Assembly: GCF_900112865.1 (NCBI RefSeq)
Contig: NZ_FONH01000002.1
Coordinates: forward strand, 230,713-294,712
DNA from: Dyella marensis
GTDB lineage: Bacteria > Pseudomonadota > Gammaproteobacteria > Xanthomonadales > Rhodanobacteraceae
Length of the DNA stretch: 64,000 bases
Direction of reading: 5' to 3'
Positions 44,783 to 54,549 of the stretch are shown piece after piece. The notes beneath the pieces were generated by a model. The model had not been told where the DNA came from and made no database searches. It was given only the letters and a program-made list of their open reading frames with translations. Made by a program: the position numbers and the translations under genes. Position 1 is the stretch's first letter. Each line of letters starts with the position of its first letter.

Positions 44783-47761
44783 TCACCAGCCGAAGCTCAC
44801 GCCTAGCGTGCCGCTGGATTCGCCGCCGCCGGCGAGCGAGCCGCCGAGCAGCACGGCACCGTTGCCGGGTATGCGTTGGGCGAAACCCAGCGCAAGCGCG
44901 CCTTGTCCGCGATAACCGCCTACGGCCGCGCTGATCCGGCTGCCGGTTCCCGCAGCCGCCGCGACCGCGCCGGCCATGCCGGCCAGCGCCGTGCCCATCG
45001 CGCCCACGCGATGGAGCCGCGTGGACAACGAGCGGAAACGGCCGGTCACATCGGATTTGAAGACGTCGAAATCCGCATTGGCGACCAGGGCGGCCACGCG
45101 CTGGTCGGTATAGGCCCTGGCCTCGCTCGAGGCTTGTCGGATCGCCTCGTCGGCATACTGTCTGGCGGTCACCACTGCCTCCTGCACCTGGCTCGTGCTG
45201 ACGGCATCGGCAGGAGCTGCGCCACCGGCGCGATGGCCCATGCTCGCGGGCGCGGATGCTGGCGATGGGGGCGATTGCCGTGCCAGTGCCGCGACTTGCT
45301 CCTGCTGCGGCGAGGTTGACGCGGCTACCGAACGCAGGCGGACGACGAGCCGGCCTTGCGCACTATCGCCCTCCTCCAGCCGGTTCACCCGGAAATCGAG
45401 TTCGCCGAGCTTGCCGTCCACGGCACTGAACGCATCGCCGACGCTGTAGAAGTGGCTGCCCTGAATGGCATACACCGGCCCGGACAAGCCGAAGCGCGTC
45501 ATCGTCGTTCCGCCTCCGAACATCTGCGCCATCTGGTCGCCATGCTCAAAAAGCTGTCCGCCACGGACGGCCTCCCTGCTGCCGGCGGTGATGGCGCCCG
45601 CCTTCAGGTTGCCGAGTACCGTGCCTTCGGCGCCTTTCAGTGTGATCCGGTCTCGACTGGTGGCGTCGTATTGCACCGCCCGACCGGTAGCGCCGCCGCT
45701 TTCGATGAGCTGATGCAACTGTTGGACGTTGACCGCGTCCGTCGCCTCCGTGCCGGCAGCCACGTGAGCGATCTGCCGGTCGTAACCGCTGCGCCCGACC
45801 GACACCGTGTCCGGGCGATCGGCGATGGAGCGCGCACCCAACGCGATCGCGCCTGTCGCGGAAACGTAGGCGCCGAAGCCGAGCGCGGTGGCGCGATCGG
45901 CTTCGGCCAGCGCAGCGCTGCCCAAGGCCGTGGCGAAAGCCCCCTTGGCCGCGGCGGACCGATAAACCGATGAGCCGTCGCCACCATCGACCTGCGCCGG
46001 GCCGCCGATGGCGATCGATCGCGCTCCCTCGACCTGGGCGAGAAACCCCAAGGCCAAACCTCCCAAGGCATGCGTACCGACCCGGGTCCCCGTGCCGATA
46101 GCGATCGCACCGGGAGCATCGCCGAGAATCGCTGCCTCATGGCCAAGCGCCACGCTGTTCCACGAATCGCGCTCGATCCGGCTCGACGAACCGATGGCGG
46201 TGGCATGGAACGTGTCGACGACATTGCCCGTGCCGATGGCGACGCTGAACTGACCCCGCGCGGTCGAAGCACCCACGGACAGGTCGCCCGCGCCCAGCGC
46301 CGCGCTGCCGTAGCCGAGCGCCATCGACTGGTCGCCGAAGGCAGTGGCTCCCTGCCCCAGTGCGGTGGCCCCCAGGCCTTGGGCATAACTGGCGGCGCCG
46401 ACCGCGGTGCCATAGTCCCGCCCGGCCTGGGCGTCACGGCCAAGGGCGATACTTTGTGCTCCCGCCGCCAGGCTGCTGGCGCCGATGGCCAGGGACGCCA
46501 CACCGGCGGCATGAGAGAGTCGTCCGATCGCCATGGCTTCGTCGCCTTGCGCGTACGCATCGCTACCCGCGGCGATAGCGAATGCTCCGCTCGCCATGCT
46601 GTAGGTGCCGGCAGCAAGGCTTTCTTCACCGGAACTTTCCGCAAAGAAACCCAGCGCCAGGCTTTCCTTCCCGCTCGCATCCGCCACGGCACCCAGTGCT
46701 GTCGCACCGGTACCCGATGCGGCGCTGAGCATGCCGAGGGCGGTCGCGGAGTCTTCTCCATCGGCCGTGGCATGAACGCCAAGCGCCGTATTACCGAAAC
46801 CGTAGGCCTGTGCACCGCTGCCGATGGCCGTGGAAGCATCGGCCAGCGCCTGGGCCGCATGGCCGAGCGCCGTGCTGTCGTAGCCGCCGGCCACGCTGGC
46901 GGCACCGACGGCTGTCGCGCCGCCCGCCCGGGCGTGGCTGTCGCGGCCCGCGGCGATCGCGCCGCTGTGGTCGGCGCGCGCGTCGTCGCTGCCGTCGTGC
47001 ATACCGGCGGCCTTGAAGTAATGCGCGGCGTCGCCGACCTCCGACGACAATGCATCGAGCTGCGCCTTGTTCACCGCGTCGGTCGCGGCGCTGCCCGCCG
47101 CCACCTGCACGATCTGGCGCGCGGCGCCGGCGCGGCCGACCGACACGGTCCCGGCGCGATCGGCCACGGAACCCGCGCCCAGCGCGACCGCATCGGGCGC
47201 AAGGACCTCGCTGCGGACGCCGAAGGTGGCTCCGTTGGTCGCCCCCTCCCGCACCTTCGCCTCGAAGCCGACGGCGATCGCGGTATTCGCACGCGCCTGC
47301 GCATTCGCGCCGAGCGCGGTCGCGGTCGCCGCGAGTGCCTGCGCATTGGCGCCCACAGCGGTGGCGTGGGCCGCAGCCGCGCGGGCATTGCTGCCGAATG
47401 CCGACGCGGCGAGCTTGTCCGCCCTGGCATGGCCACCGAACGCGGAAGTGCCATGGCTCGACGCCTGCGCGCCGTTGCCCACCGCCGAGGCATCGCGGCC
47501 ACCGGCTACGGCGCCGCCATCGGCATGGCTGCCGTCCGCCGCGACCTCCGCCGCCGTTCGCGGCACGCCGACGCTGGCCGCCGCTGCCGGAAACGTGGCG
47601 ACCGGCCCGGACTCGTCCGCCGATACGCCACCGGCAAGCAGGCTTCCCGCGGCCAGCAGCGGGGCGGCCAGGCGCAGGCGCGGACGGCGTGGGCCGCCCC
47701 TGCCATGCCCGAACGGGACGACCGGAAGAGACCCGTTCCATGTCTTGCTGTGAATGCGCAT
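44783..47761 (-). CDS. Trimeric autotransporter adhesin (YadA-like)
   Basis: A 992-residue surface adhesin. The long N-terminal part (about 50-690) is a chain of 14-16 residue head repeats of the type ALGxxAxAxGxxSxAxG (for example TALGHAAQALADASTAIGSG), with two neck motifs (VAAGSAATDAVNKAQLDAL and VAAGTEATDAVNVQQLHQL). Coiled-coil stalk parts follow (about 790-910), and the last 70 residues are a YadA membrane anchor ending in VSFGW. The start at 47761 (MRIHSKTWNGSLPVVPFGHG) has GGAG six bases upstream; the N-terminus is an unusually long signal-like segment. It binds surfaces or host matrix. An OmpR-type regulator gene lies upstream. Confidence 0.93.
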   Translation of the reverse strand: MRIHSKTWNGSLPVVPFGHGRGGPRRPRLRLAAPLLAAGSLLAGGVSADESGPVATFPAAAASVGVPRTAAEVAADGSHADGGAVAGGRDASAVGNGAQASSHGTSAFGGHARADKLAASAFGSNARAAAAHATAVGANAQALAATATALGANAQARANTAIAVGFEAKVREGATNGATFGVRSEVLAPDAVALGAGSVADRAGTVSVGRAGAARQIVQVAAGSAATDAVNKAQLDALSSEVGDAAHYFKAAGMHDGSDDARADHSGAIAAGRDSHARAGGATAVGAASVAGGYDSTALGHAAQALADASTAIGSGAQAYGFGNTALGVHATADGEDSATALGMLSAASGTGATALGAVADASGKESLALGFFAESSGEESLAAGTYSMASGAFAIAAGSDAYAQGDEAMAIGRLSHAAGVASLAIGASSLAAGAQSIALGRDAQAGRDYGTAVGAASYAQGLGATALGQGATAFGDQSMALGYGSAALGAGDLSVGASTARGQFSVAIGTGNVVDTFHATAIGSSSRIERDSWNSVALGHEAAILGDAPGAIAIGTGTRVGTHALGGLALGFLAQVEGARSIAIGGPAQVDGGDGSSVYRSAAAKGAFATALGSAALAEADRATALGFGAYVSATGAIALGARSIADRPDTVSVGRSGYDRQIAHVAAGTEATDAVNVQQLHQLIESGGATGRAVQYDATSRDRITLKGAEGTVLGNLKAGAITAGSREAVRGGQLFEHGDQMAQMFGGGTTMTRFGLSGPVYAIQGSHFYSVGDAFSAVDGKLGELDFRVNRLEEGDSAQGRLVVRLRSVAASTSPQQEQVAALARQSPPSPASAPASMGHRAGGAAPADAVSTSQVQEAVVTARQYADEAIRQASSEARAYTDQRVAALVANADFDVFKSDVTGRFRSLSTRLHRVGAMGTALAGMAGAVAAAAGTGSRISAAVGGYRGQGALALGFAQRIPGNGAVLLGGSLAGGGESSGTLGVSFGW

Positions 47762-48062
47762 GCGTTGCTCCATGAGGGCTGCAAGGAAGGCGGAGACACA
47801 GGTCAAGGCGGCACTTCATCGCCATCGATCTGCATCGGCCACGAGCAGCTTTCCGCATGGGCGGACGGGGATCACTCACGCGCGCTAACCAAACATCACC
47901 CGGCAATGGCTGAAGGCAGTCATCGCCACGTGCATCTATGCCCGCGAAGCAGGCACTTACCCGCAGCACGGCGCAGAAGCGTGCCGCCAGGCAGAGAACG
48001 GAACGCGCAATACGCGTGAGGCAAGCCCTGCCTTTACGAGCATTCCGACACGCATGCCGATA
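47762..48062. other. Region upstream of the adhesin
   Basis: Must carry the adhesin promoter. No gene, repeat or clear promoter pair is visible. Confidence 0.35.
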
Positions 48063-48839
48063 TCAGGGCACCGAGCTGCGCGCGATGAAGGCGTAACCAC
48101 TGCCGCGCACCGTGACCAGCGGCAATACCGGCATGCCCTGCTCCCTCGCCTTGCGGCGCAGGCGGTAGATGAGCATTTCCAGGCGATGCGGATCGTAGTC
48201 CGGCTCGTCGCCGTGCAGACCGGCGATCAGGCAGTCGCGCGCCACGGCCTCGCCGTCGGCATCGAGCAGCTGGCGCAACAGGCAACGCTCGGAGGCGGAC
48301 AGCGCGATGACCGCACCGCCGGGCGCCACCAGGTTCCAATCGTCAGTGACCAGTCGCCAGGCGCCGGAAAGCGTGCCATCGACCGCCTCGTCATGCGGGA
48401 CGGCAACAGGACGCGATGCGATGCGCAGCCGCCGGCCGACGCTGCGCAGGCTCGCCGCGAGCAGCGCCACGCCGGCGGGTTTGCGCAGGTAGATATCCGC
48501 GCCGGCGGTCAGCGCGCGGATCTCCTCGTGCTCGGCGCGGCTGCCGGTCAGCACTACGATGCCGATATCCGAGCACTGGCGAAGATGGCGCGCCACCGAG
48601 ATGCCGTCTTCGTCCGGCAATCCCAGGTCCAGCACCGCCAGGTCGAAGCGATCCTCCAGCATGCAGCGGTAGAGCTCCGCGGCGCGGCCCAGGCCGACCG
48701 CCTGGAACCCGAATTGCCGCAGCCCGGGCACGAGGATGTCGTCGCGCAGCTGGCGATCGTCCTCCAGCACGGCCACCCGCCATCCGTGCTGTTCGTTCCA
48801 CCGTGAAGAACTCGCTTCCATAGGCGACGCCGCTGCCAT
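48063..48839 (-). CDS. OmpR-family response regulator
   Basis: A 258-residue regulator with a receiver (about 20-135; acidic E26-D27-D28, phosphoacceptor D71 in AVLDLGLPDEDG, Thr in VLTGS, Lys in LRKPAG) and a C-terminal winged helix (about 155-258; LSASERCLLRQLLDADGEAV, RLEMLIYRLRRKA, TVRGSGYAFI). No kinase gene is near. The start is uncertain, since no good Shine-Dalgarno exists; ATG 48839 or 48821. A -10-like TATAGT (48852-48857) and a perfect palindrome lie just upstream. It is on the same strand as the adhesin gene and could control it. Confidence 0.88.
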   Translation of the reverse strand: MAAASPMEASSSRWNEQHGWRVAVLEDDRQLRDDILVPGLRQFGFQAVGLGRAAELYRCMLEDRFDLAVLDLGLPDEDGISVARHLRQCSDIGIVVLTGSRAEHEEIRALTAGADIYLRKPAGVALLAASLRSVGRRLRIASRPVAVPHDEAVDGTLSGAWRLVTDDWNLVAPGGAVIALSASERCLLRQLLDADGEAVARDCLIAGLHGDEPDYDPHRLEMLIYRLRRKAREQGMPVLPLVTVRGSGYAFIARSSVP

Positions 48840-48880
48840 GCGCTGGCACGGACTATAGCGCAGCCTGTCGCGGCCTCCAG

Positions 48881-48898
48881 TGTTTGGACGTCCAAACA
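48881..48898. promoter_or_regulatory. Perfect 18-base palindrome upstream of the response regulator
   Basis: TGTTTGGACGTCCAAACA, placed 24 bases upstream of a -10-like TATAGT of the response-regulator gene. A dimeric regulator, perhaps the gene's own product, could bind here. Confidence 0.45.
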
Positions 48899-49028
48899 GG
48901 AACCATCGCGATGCCGGCCAATTCAGCGAGCGGATTCCGAGACGCGACTTGATCGCAAGCCTCTTACGGATCATTCCTCGGAGACATGCAGCAGCTCACG
49001 ACGAGACAGGCAGGCAAAACGCAGGCAC

Positions 49029-49058
49029 AAAAAAACGCGGCAGCTCGCGCTGCCGCGT
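49029..49058 (-). terminator. Rho-independent terminator of the HU gene
   Basis: 9-base arms ACGCGGCAG (49035-49043) and 49050-49058, preceded on the + strand by seven A (U-tract in the minus transcript), 18 bases past the HU stop. Confidence 0.9.
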
Positions 49059-49076
49059 CTTTCACGAGCAGACGGC

Positions 49077-49454
49077 TCAGCCGACCGCCGCGTCCTTCAG
49101 CTTCTTCAGCGGGCGGATCTTGACCTTCACCGTGGCCGGCTTGGCGGCGAACCACTGCTCTTCCTTGGTGAAGGGGTTGATGCCCTTGCGCTTCGGCTTG
49201 GCCGGCACATTGACCGCGGTGATCTTCAGAAGACCCGGCAGCGTGAACGAGCCATGACCCTTCTTGTGCACCGAACCGGCGACGGCACCTTCCAGCGCAC
49301 CGAGAACAGCGCGCACGTCCTTGGCCACCACACCGGTGGTTTCGGCGAGGTGGGCGACCAGCCCGGACTTGCTCAGAGCTTCCTTGATCGGCTTCAGCGC
49401 GGCCGGCTTGGCGGCGGCCTTGGCGGTGGTCTTCTTGGCGGCTTTCTTGGCCAT
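49077..49454 (-). CDS. HU-family DNA-binding protein with Lys/Ala-rich N-terminus
   Basis: A 125-residue histone-like protein. The N-terminal 25 residues (MAKKAAKKTTAKAAAKPAAL) are Lys/Ala-rich, like eukaryotic H1 tails and seen in some Xanthomonadales HU proteins; the rest is an HU fold: KEALSKSGLVAHLAETTGV, then HGSFTLPGLLKITAVNVPAK, and the beta-arm KRKGINPFTKEEQWFAAKPA. The tail and the NPFTKEEQ form suggest a HU-like nucleoid protein. ATG 49454 follows ACGGGGAA. Its own terminator follows. Confidence 0.9.
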   Translation of the reverse strand: MAKKAAKKTTAKAAAKPAALKPIKEALSKSGLVAHLAETTGVVAKDVRAVLGALEGAVAGSVHKKGHGSFTLPGLLKITAVNVPAKPKRKGINPFTKEEQWFAAKPATVKVKIRPLKKLKDAAVG

Positions 49455-49775
49455 ACATTCCCCGTAGTTTTGATGGGTTTGGTTTAAACCGGTGCCTTTC
49501 GGCAGGTGGAATGTATGGCATGCGAGCGACGCCGCCAAGACGCAAACGCATAAATGTGTCTTACGGCATGGTGTTTTTTACGATCGAGTCATGCCGAACC
49601 GCGGTTTTTCCCGCGAAACACAGGCTTTCGCCACCCCGCCCATCGGCGCCGGACCTGAAATTGCAGGGGGTGGCGGAGCGGCCGTCGATGGCATGTGCGG
49701 ATACGAAAAGGCCCGCTCCGCGGCGGCATCGCCACCTGGGAGCAGGCCTGCAAGCCCCGAGGAAAGCCCGCGAAC
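49455..49775. other. Region between HU and zipA
   Basis: Carries the HU promoter and the zipA terminator. I see no supported gene; a 93-codon frame on the + strand is not convincing. Confidence 0.4.
49706..49749 (-). terminator. Rho-independent terminator of zipA-smc
   Basis: 11-base arms (49709-49719 AGGCCCGCTCC and 49739-49749) with one mismatch, followed on the minus strand by UUUU. It lies 27 bases beyond the zipA stop. Confidence 0.7.
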
Positions 49776-50804
49776 TCAACGCCCGAAGATGATTTCCTTG
49801 CCTTCGTGGTCGCGGTCCCAGCCGCGCAGCTCGTCGCGGATATGCGCGATGCGCTGGCGGCCCAGCGCATTGCGCTCCTCGTCCAGCACCTGGCCGTCGA
49901 GCAGCTCGGCCAGCCGCTGCGCGGTGGGCAGCATGGCGTCCCAGGCGTCGAGCGCGGGGATCGGCGCCGGCAGGGTCATGAAGAAGCTCAGGCCAGGCGT
50001 GCGCAGCGCATCGAGACGGCTCAGGTCGAAGTTGCCCGGCTTGAGCATGTTGGCCACGCTGAAGATCGGGCCGTGTTCGCGCTTGCCGTCGAGCAGGCGG
50101 TGGTAGATGCCCATGGCGCCGAATTCGAGGCCGGCCTTTTCGGCCGCCACGATCAGGTCGGGACCGAGAAACACCGAACCTTCGCGCGCCACCACGAACA
50201 GCGTGACGATGCGCTCTACCGGCAGCTGCGCCGGGCGGTTGCCTACTTCGGAACGCGGCGGCACGCGCGGCGCCGCAGGCGCCGGTGCGGGAGCGGCCGG
50301 CGGCGGAATCGGCGCCTGCGCGCGCGGTGCGGCTTCGACCGGCGCGGCTTTCAGCGGCTCGTCGACATGCCCCTGCGCGGCCAGGAACTGCTCCGGTGGC
50401 GCGCGCAGCGCCTCGATGATCGAAGCGGCGGCGCCCATCGGCTTGCTGCTCACCGGCGCAGGGGTGACGCGTTCGCTGGACAGCGTCGCGCCGAGCTTTT
50501 CCAGCTCCTCGCGCAGACCCATGTCCAGCTCGCCCTGCTTCGGCTTGGGTTCGTCCAGGGGATCGAGGCGGAAGTCGTCGCGCGCATGGAATCCGGGCGC
50601 ATCGTCGGCCACGTCGACGTCGTCGCCGAAGGTCGGCTCGCGCCGCTCCTCGCCGCCGGCGGTGGCCGGCATGCGGCGGCGGCCCTGTTCCTTCCTGGGC
50701 TGGCCGAACAGCCAGATCAGGCCCAGCGCGATCACGCCCACGATCAGCAGCGGAATGCCTACCGCGGGGTTCCAGGCGAAGGCGAGCAGGGGTTGCATGG
50801 TCAT
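49776..50804 (-). CDS. zipA: Cell-division protein ZipA
   Basis: A 342-residue divisome protein. An N-terminal membrane helix (IPLLIVGVIALGLIWLFG), a charged then Pro/Ala-rich linker (about 40-195) and a C-terminal FtsZ-binding domain (about 205-335, VERIVTLFVVAREGSVFLGP ... GIYHRLLDGKREHGPIFSVA) match ZipA. ZipA tethers FtsZ to the membrane. It begins 12 bases after the smc stop, which is the usual smc-zipA order in Xanthomonadales; DNA ligase ligA normally follows but is absent here, since the next gene is HU. Confidence 0.9.
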   Translation of the reverse strand: MTMQPLLAFAWNPAVGIPLLIVGVIALGLIWLFGQPRKEQGRRRMPATAGGEERREPTFGDDVDVADDAPGFHARDDFRLDPLDEPKPKQGELDMGLREELEKLGATLSSERVTPAPVSSKPMGAAASIIEALRAPPEQFLAAQGHVDEPLKAAPVEAAPRAQAPIPPPAAPAPAPAAPRVPPRSEVGNRPAQLPVERIVTLFVVAREGSVFLGPDLIVAAEKAGLEFGAMGIYHRLLDGKREHGPIFSVANMLKPGNFDLSRLDALRTPGLSFFMTLPAPIPALDAWDAMLPTAQRLAELLDGQVLDEERNALGRQRIAHIRDELRGWDRDHEGKEIIFGR

Positions 50805-50816
50805 GGCTTCGGTTCC

Positions 50817-53800
50817 TCAGGCTGCGCCAGCGAGTTTGGCCGCTTCGGCCAGGTCCACTTGCACCAGGCGCGACACGCCGGGTTCGCGCATGGTCACGCC
50901 GCACAACTGCGACGCGGCCTCCATGGTGGCCTTGTTGTGGCTGACGAAAATGAACTGCACCTTCTCGCTCATCTCCTTCACCATGTTGGAGAAGCGGCCC
51001 ACGTTGGCCTCGTCCAGCGGCGCGTCCACCTCGTCCAGCAGGCAGAACGGCGCGGGGTTGAGGCCGAAGATGGAGAACACCAGCGAGACCGCGGTGAGCG
51101 CCTTCTCGCCGCCGGACAGCAGCGAGATGTTGGAGACGCGCTTGCCGGGCGGGCGGGCCATGATGGCCACGCCGGTGTCGAGCAGGTCGTCGCCGGTCAG
51201 TTCCAGGTAGGCGTGGCCGCCGCCGAACAGGCGCGGGAACAGCTCCTGCACGCCGGCGTTGACGCGGTCGAAGGTTTCCTTGAAGCGCTGGCGGGTCTCG
51301 CGGTCGATCTTCTTGATCGCGCCTTCCAGCGTTTCCATGGCGGAGGTCAGGTCGGCCAGCTGGTTGTCCAGATAGGTCTTGCGCTCGCTCTGCTCGGCGT
51401 GTTCCTGGATCGCGGCCAGGTTGACCGGCTCCAGGCGCTGGATCTTCTGCCCGAGGTCGGTGAGCGAGCCGCGCCACTGCGAGGCGTCGGCATCTTCCGG
51501 CAGCTCGGCCAGCAGCGGTTCCAGTTCCAGGCCGGAGGCGGCGATCGCGTCGGCCAGCTGCTGCGCACGCAGTTCCAGCGCCTGCGCGGCGAGGCGCTTC
51601 TGCGACAGCTGTTCGCGCAGCGTGTTGAGGCCCTGCTCGATGCGCTGGCGCTCCTGCTCCAGGCGGCGGAATTCGGCGTCGCAGTCCTCGACCGCGCGGC
51701 GCGCTTCCACCAGCTGCTTGTCGACCAGCAGGCGCTGGTCCAGGTAGGTCTGGCGCTCGGCTTCCAGTTCCGCGATGGGGTCGGAGCCGGCGGCGAGCTG
51801 CTCCTCGATCTCGCCGCGGCGCGAGGCGATCTGGCGGATCTGCGTATCCATGCGCGCCAGCGCCTGCTCCAGCGAGGCCAGCGCGGAACGCTTCGATTCC
51901 ATCGACAGCGCCAGCGCATGCGCCTGGTCGGCGGCCTCGCGCGCGTTCATGCGGGCTTCCTCGCGCGATTCCAGCAGCGCGCGGCGCTCGTTCTCCAGCT
52001 CGCGGCGCTGGTCTTCCAGGTCGCCCATGTGGTTGACCGACTCGTCCAGGCGCGCGCGCGCGTCGCGGGTCTGGGTCTGCAGTTCGTCCAGCTGGCTGAT
52101 GATCTCGCCGAGCTCGCCGCTGACCTTCTCGGCGCGGGCGCGGGCGGTTTCCATCTTGCCGCGGTGGCTCTGCAGCTGGCCGGCCAGTTCGGACTGACGG
52201 CGATGGGCGTTGTACAGCTCGCGCTGCGCGTCGTCGCGCGCGCGCTCGGCTTCGAACTTGCTGGTGCGCAGGTCGTCGAGCTGGCCGGTGGCCTCCTCGA
52301 TGCGCGCTTCCAGGGTGGCGATCTGCTCGGCCAGCAGGCGCATCTCGCGCTCGCGCGCCAGCACGCCGACCTGGTTGCCCTGCGCGCGGCGCACGCGGGC
52401 CCAGCCGGGGCCCAGCCATTCGCCGGAGCGGGTCATCACCGACTGGTACGGCGCCAGCGCGGACAGGCCGGCGACGCGCTGGTGCGCTTCGTCGAGATGT
52501 TCCGCGGTGAGCACATGGCTGAGGATCGAGATCGCCGCGGCCGGGCCACGCACGTGCGCGGCCAGCGTGCCGGCGGTGTTGGCGCCACCCTCGGCGGCGT
52601 CCAGCAGGGCCAGGTCGGCGTTCTTCAGGTCGCCGAAGTCCTTGGCGTAGTCGTGCGCGCCATCGACCAGCACGCTGTCGAGGAAGCCGGCCAGCGCGGT
52701 TTCCACCGCGGTTTCCCAACCCGCTTCCACCTGCAGCGATTCGCCCAGGCGGCGCGACTTGTCCAGCCCCAGTCGCGCCAGCCAGCCGCTGGCGGCGCTT
52801 TCTTCCTGGCCCAGCGCGGCGTGCTGCAGCGCTTCGAGCGAGGACTGGCGGCCGCGCGCGGACTGCAGCTGCTGGCGCGCCTCGTTGAGCGCGGACTGCA
52901 CCTGGCGTTCTTCGTCCAGCACCTTCTCGTGGCCGAGCTTGTGCTGGTCGAGCAGGCTGCCCAGGGTTTCCAGGCGCTCGCGCTGGGTCTCGTGCTCGCC
53001 CTGCAATTGTTCGAAGGAAGCGTCCAGCGCCTCGATGTCGGTGGCCTTCTGCTCGCTTTCCAGCGCCTCGCGGCGCTTGGCCAGGTCGATCGACTGGCGG
53101 TCGAGGTAGGCCAGCTTGGTGCGCTCCACTTCCGCCGCGCGCGCGGCTTCGCCGGCGGTGCGGGTGTAGACGTCCCAGCGCTGCTGCCAGTCGGACAGCT
53201 TGGCCTCGGTGTCGCGCTGCGCGTCGCCGGTGTCCTCCTGCATCTGCTGCAGGGCTTCGAGCCGGGGCTCGCCCTCGGCCAGTGCCAGGCGCAGGGTTTC
53301 GGTCTGCTCGCGGTCGGTGGTGATGTGCGCGGCCAGTTCCTCGTGTTCGCGCTCGGCCTCGGCCTGGGCGCGCTGCAGGCGGTCGGCGGTCTCGCGGTTG
53401 AAGCGCACCTGCTGCTCGACGCGGGCGATCTCGGCACCGACCTTGTACACCTCGCCCTGCACCTGGCCCAGGTGCTCGCTGGCGGCGGTGTGGCGCTCGC
53501 GCACGCTTTCCAGTTGCGCCTCGACGTTGCGCTGCCCGGCGATGCGCTTCTCGATCTCGATCTCGGCGGCGGACAGGCCGGCGCCCTCGCCGTCGTGCTG
53601 GCTCTTCAGCCCCCGGTATTCCAGCGCGCGCAGTTCGGCTTCCTTGCGCGTCTGTTCCTCTTTGAGCGCCTTCCAGCGCTCGGCGGCGCGGGCCTGGCGG
53701 TTCAAGTGCTCGAGCTGCTTGTCCACCTCGTCGCGCACGTCGCGCACGCGGTCGAGGTTCTCGCGGGTGGACTTGATGCGGCTCTCGGTTTCCTTGCGGC

Positions 53801-54326
53801 GCTCCTTGTACTTGGAGATGCCGGCGGCTTCCTCCAGGTGTACGCGCAGTTCTTCCGGCGCGGCCTCGACGATCTGGCTGATCATGCCCTGCTCGATGAT
53901 CGAGTAGCTGCGCGGGCCCAGGCCGGTGCCGAGGAACAGGTCGGTGATATCGCGGCGGCGGCAGCGCGCGCCATTGAGGAAATACGCCGACTGCCCGTCG
54001 CGGGTGACCTGGCGCTTCACCGAGATCTCGGCGTACTGGCCGTATTCGCCCTGGATGGTGCCGTCGCTGTTGTCGAAGATCAGCTCGACCGTGGCCTGGC
54101 CCACCGGCTTGCGCGAGTTGGAGCCGGAGAAGATCACGTCGGTGAGCGAGTCGCCGCGCAGGCGGCTGGCCGCGCTCTCGCCCATCACCCAGCGGATGGC
54201 GTCGATGATGTTGGACTTGCCGCAGCCGTTCGGACCCACCACGCCGGTCATATTGGTCGGCAGGTGCAGGGTGGTCGGGTCGACGAAGGACTTGAAGCCG
54301 GCGAGTTTGATCGTGGTCAGGCGCAT
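50817..54326 (-). CDS. smc: Chromosome segregation protein SMC
   Basis: A 1169-residue SMC ATPase. N-terminal Walker A GPNGCGKSNIIDAIRW (about residues 32-47), long coiled coils with a hinge (about 515-660), and C-terminal signature LLSGGEKALTAVSLVFSIF plus Walker B PFCLLDEVDAPLD. The length fits. It compacts DNA and aids segregation. ATG 54326 gives MRLTTIKLAGFKSFVDPTTL; the longer frame upstream would read into the repeat at 54371. A 1608-codon frame on the opposite strand is a shadow. Confidence 0.96.
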   Translation of the reverse strand: MRLTTIKLAGFKSFVDPTTLHLPTNMTGVVGPNGCGKSNIIDAIRWVMGESAASRLRGDSLTDVIFSGSNSRKPVGQATVELIFDNSDGTIQGEYGQYAEISVKRQVTRDGQSAYFLNGARCRRRDITDLFLGTGLGPRSYSIIEQGMISQIVEAAPEELRVHLEEAAGISKYKERRKETESRIKSTRENLDRVRDVRDEVDKQLEHLNRQARAAERWKALKEEQTRKEAELRALEYRGLKSQHDGEGAGLSAAEIEIEKRIAGQRNVEAQLESVRERHTAASEHLGQVQGEVYKVGAEIARVEQQVRFNRETADRLQRAQAEAEREHEELAAHITTDREQTETLRLALAEGEPRLEALQQMQEDTGDAQRDTEAKLSDWQQRWDVYTRTAGEAARAAEVERTKLAYLDRQSIDLAKRREALESEQKATDIEALDASFEQLQGEHETQRERLETLGSLLDQHKLGHEKVLDEERQVQSALNEARQQLQSARGRQSSLEALQHAALGQEESAASGWLARLGLDKSRRLGESLQVEAGWETAVETALAGFLDSVLVDGAHDYAKDFGDLKNADLALLDAAEGGANTAGTLAAHVRGPAAAISILSHVLTAEHLDEAHQRVAGLSALAPYQSVMTRSGEWLGPGWARVRRAQGNQVGVLAREREMRLLAEQIATLEARIEEATGQLDDLRTSKFEAERARDDAQRELYNAHRRQSELAGQLQSHRGKMETARARAEKVSGELGEIISQLDELQTQTRDARARLDESVNHMGDLEDQRRELENERRALLESREEARMNAREAADQAHALALSMESKRSALASLEQALARMDTQIRQIASRRGEIEEQLAAGSDPIAELEAERQTYLDQRLLVDKQLVEARRAVEDCDAEFRRLEQERQRIEQGLNTLREQLSQKRLAAQALELRAQQLADAIAASGLELEPLLAELPEDADASQWRGSLTDLGQKIQRLEPVNLAAIQEHAEQSERKTYLDNQLADLTSAMETLEGAIKKIDRETRQRFKETFDRVNAGVQELFPRLFGGGHAYLELTGDDLLDTGVAIMARPPGKRVSNISLLSGGEKALTAVSLVFSIFGLNPAPFCLLDEVDAPLDEANVGRFSNMVKEMSEKVQFIFVSHNKATMEAASQLCGVTMREPGVSRLVQVDLAEAAKLAGAA

Positions 54327-54370
54327 GCGGGTTCCGCGGCAGCTTGGTATAGGGCTTGCGATTCGGCTAA

Positions 54371-54490
54371 GCCCCTCTCCCGTCGGGAGAGGGGTTGGGG
54401 TGAGGGTACGGGCGAAGCGCAAGCGCGATGTGCAACGCTCCGCCCGCACCCTCATCCGGCTGCCGCCACCTTCTCCCGGAGGGAGAAGGA
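54371..54490. repeat. GC-rich hairpin repeat, single unit
   Basis: Same family as 961-1457, here inverted in order: CCCCTCTCCCGTCGGGAGAG hairpin, then the GATGAGGGTGCGGGCGGAGC complement, then CTTCTCCCGGAGGGAGAAGG. It lies between smc and the bolA-like gene. Confidence 0.85.
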
Positions 54491-54549
54491 TCCCATCGGG
54501 AAGATTGAGGCCGCAGGATAAGGCCTATGTCCCCGTCGCTCAAAGGCTT

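Noticed and set aside
49695-54521. Open frame of 1608 codons on the + strand opposite smc
   Set aside because: It is the antisense shadow of smc and zipA, caused by high GC; the product has no domain and low-complexity composition.
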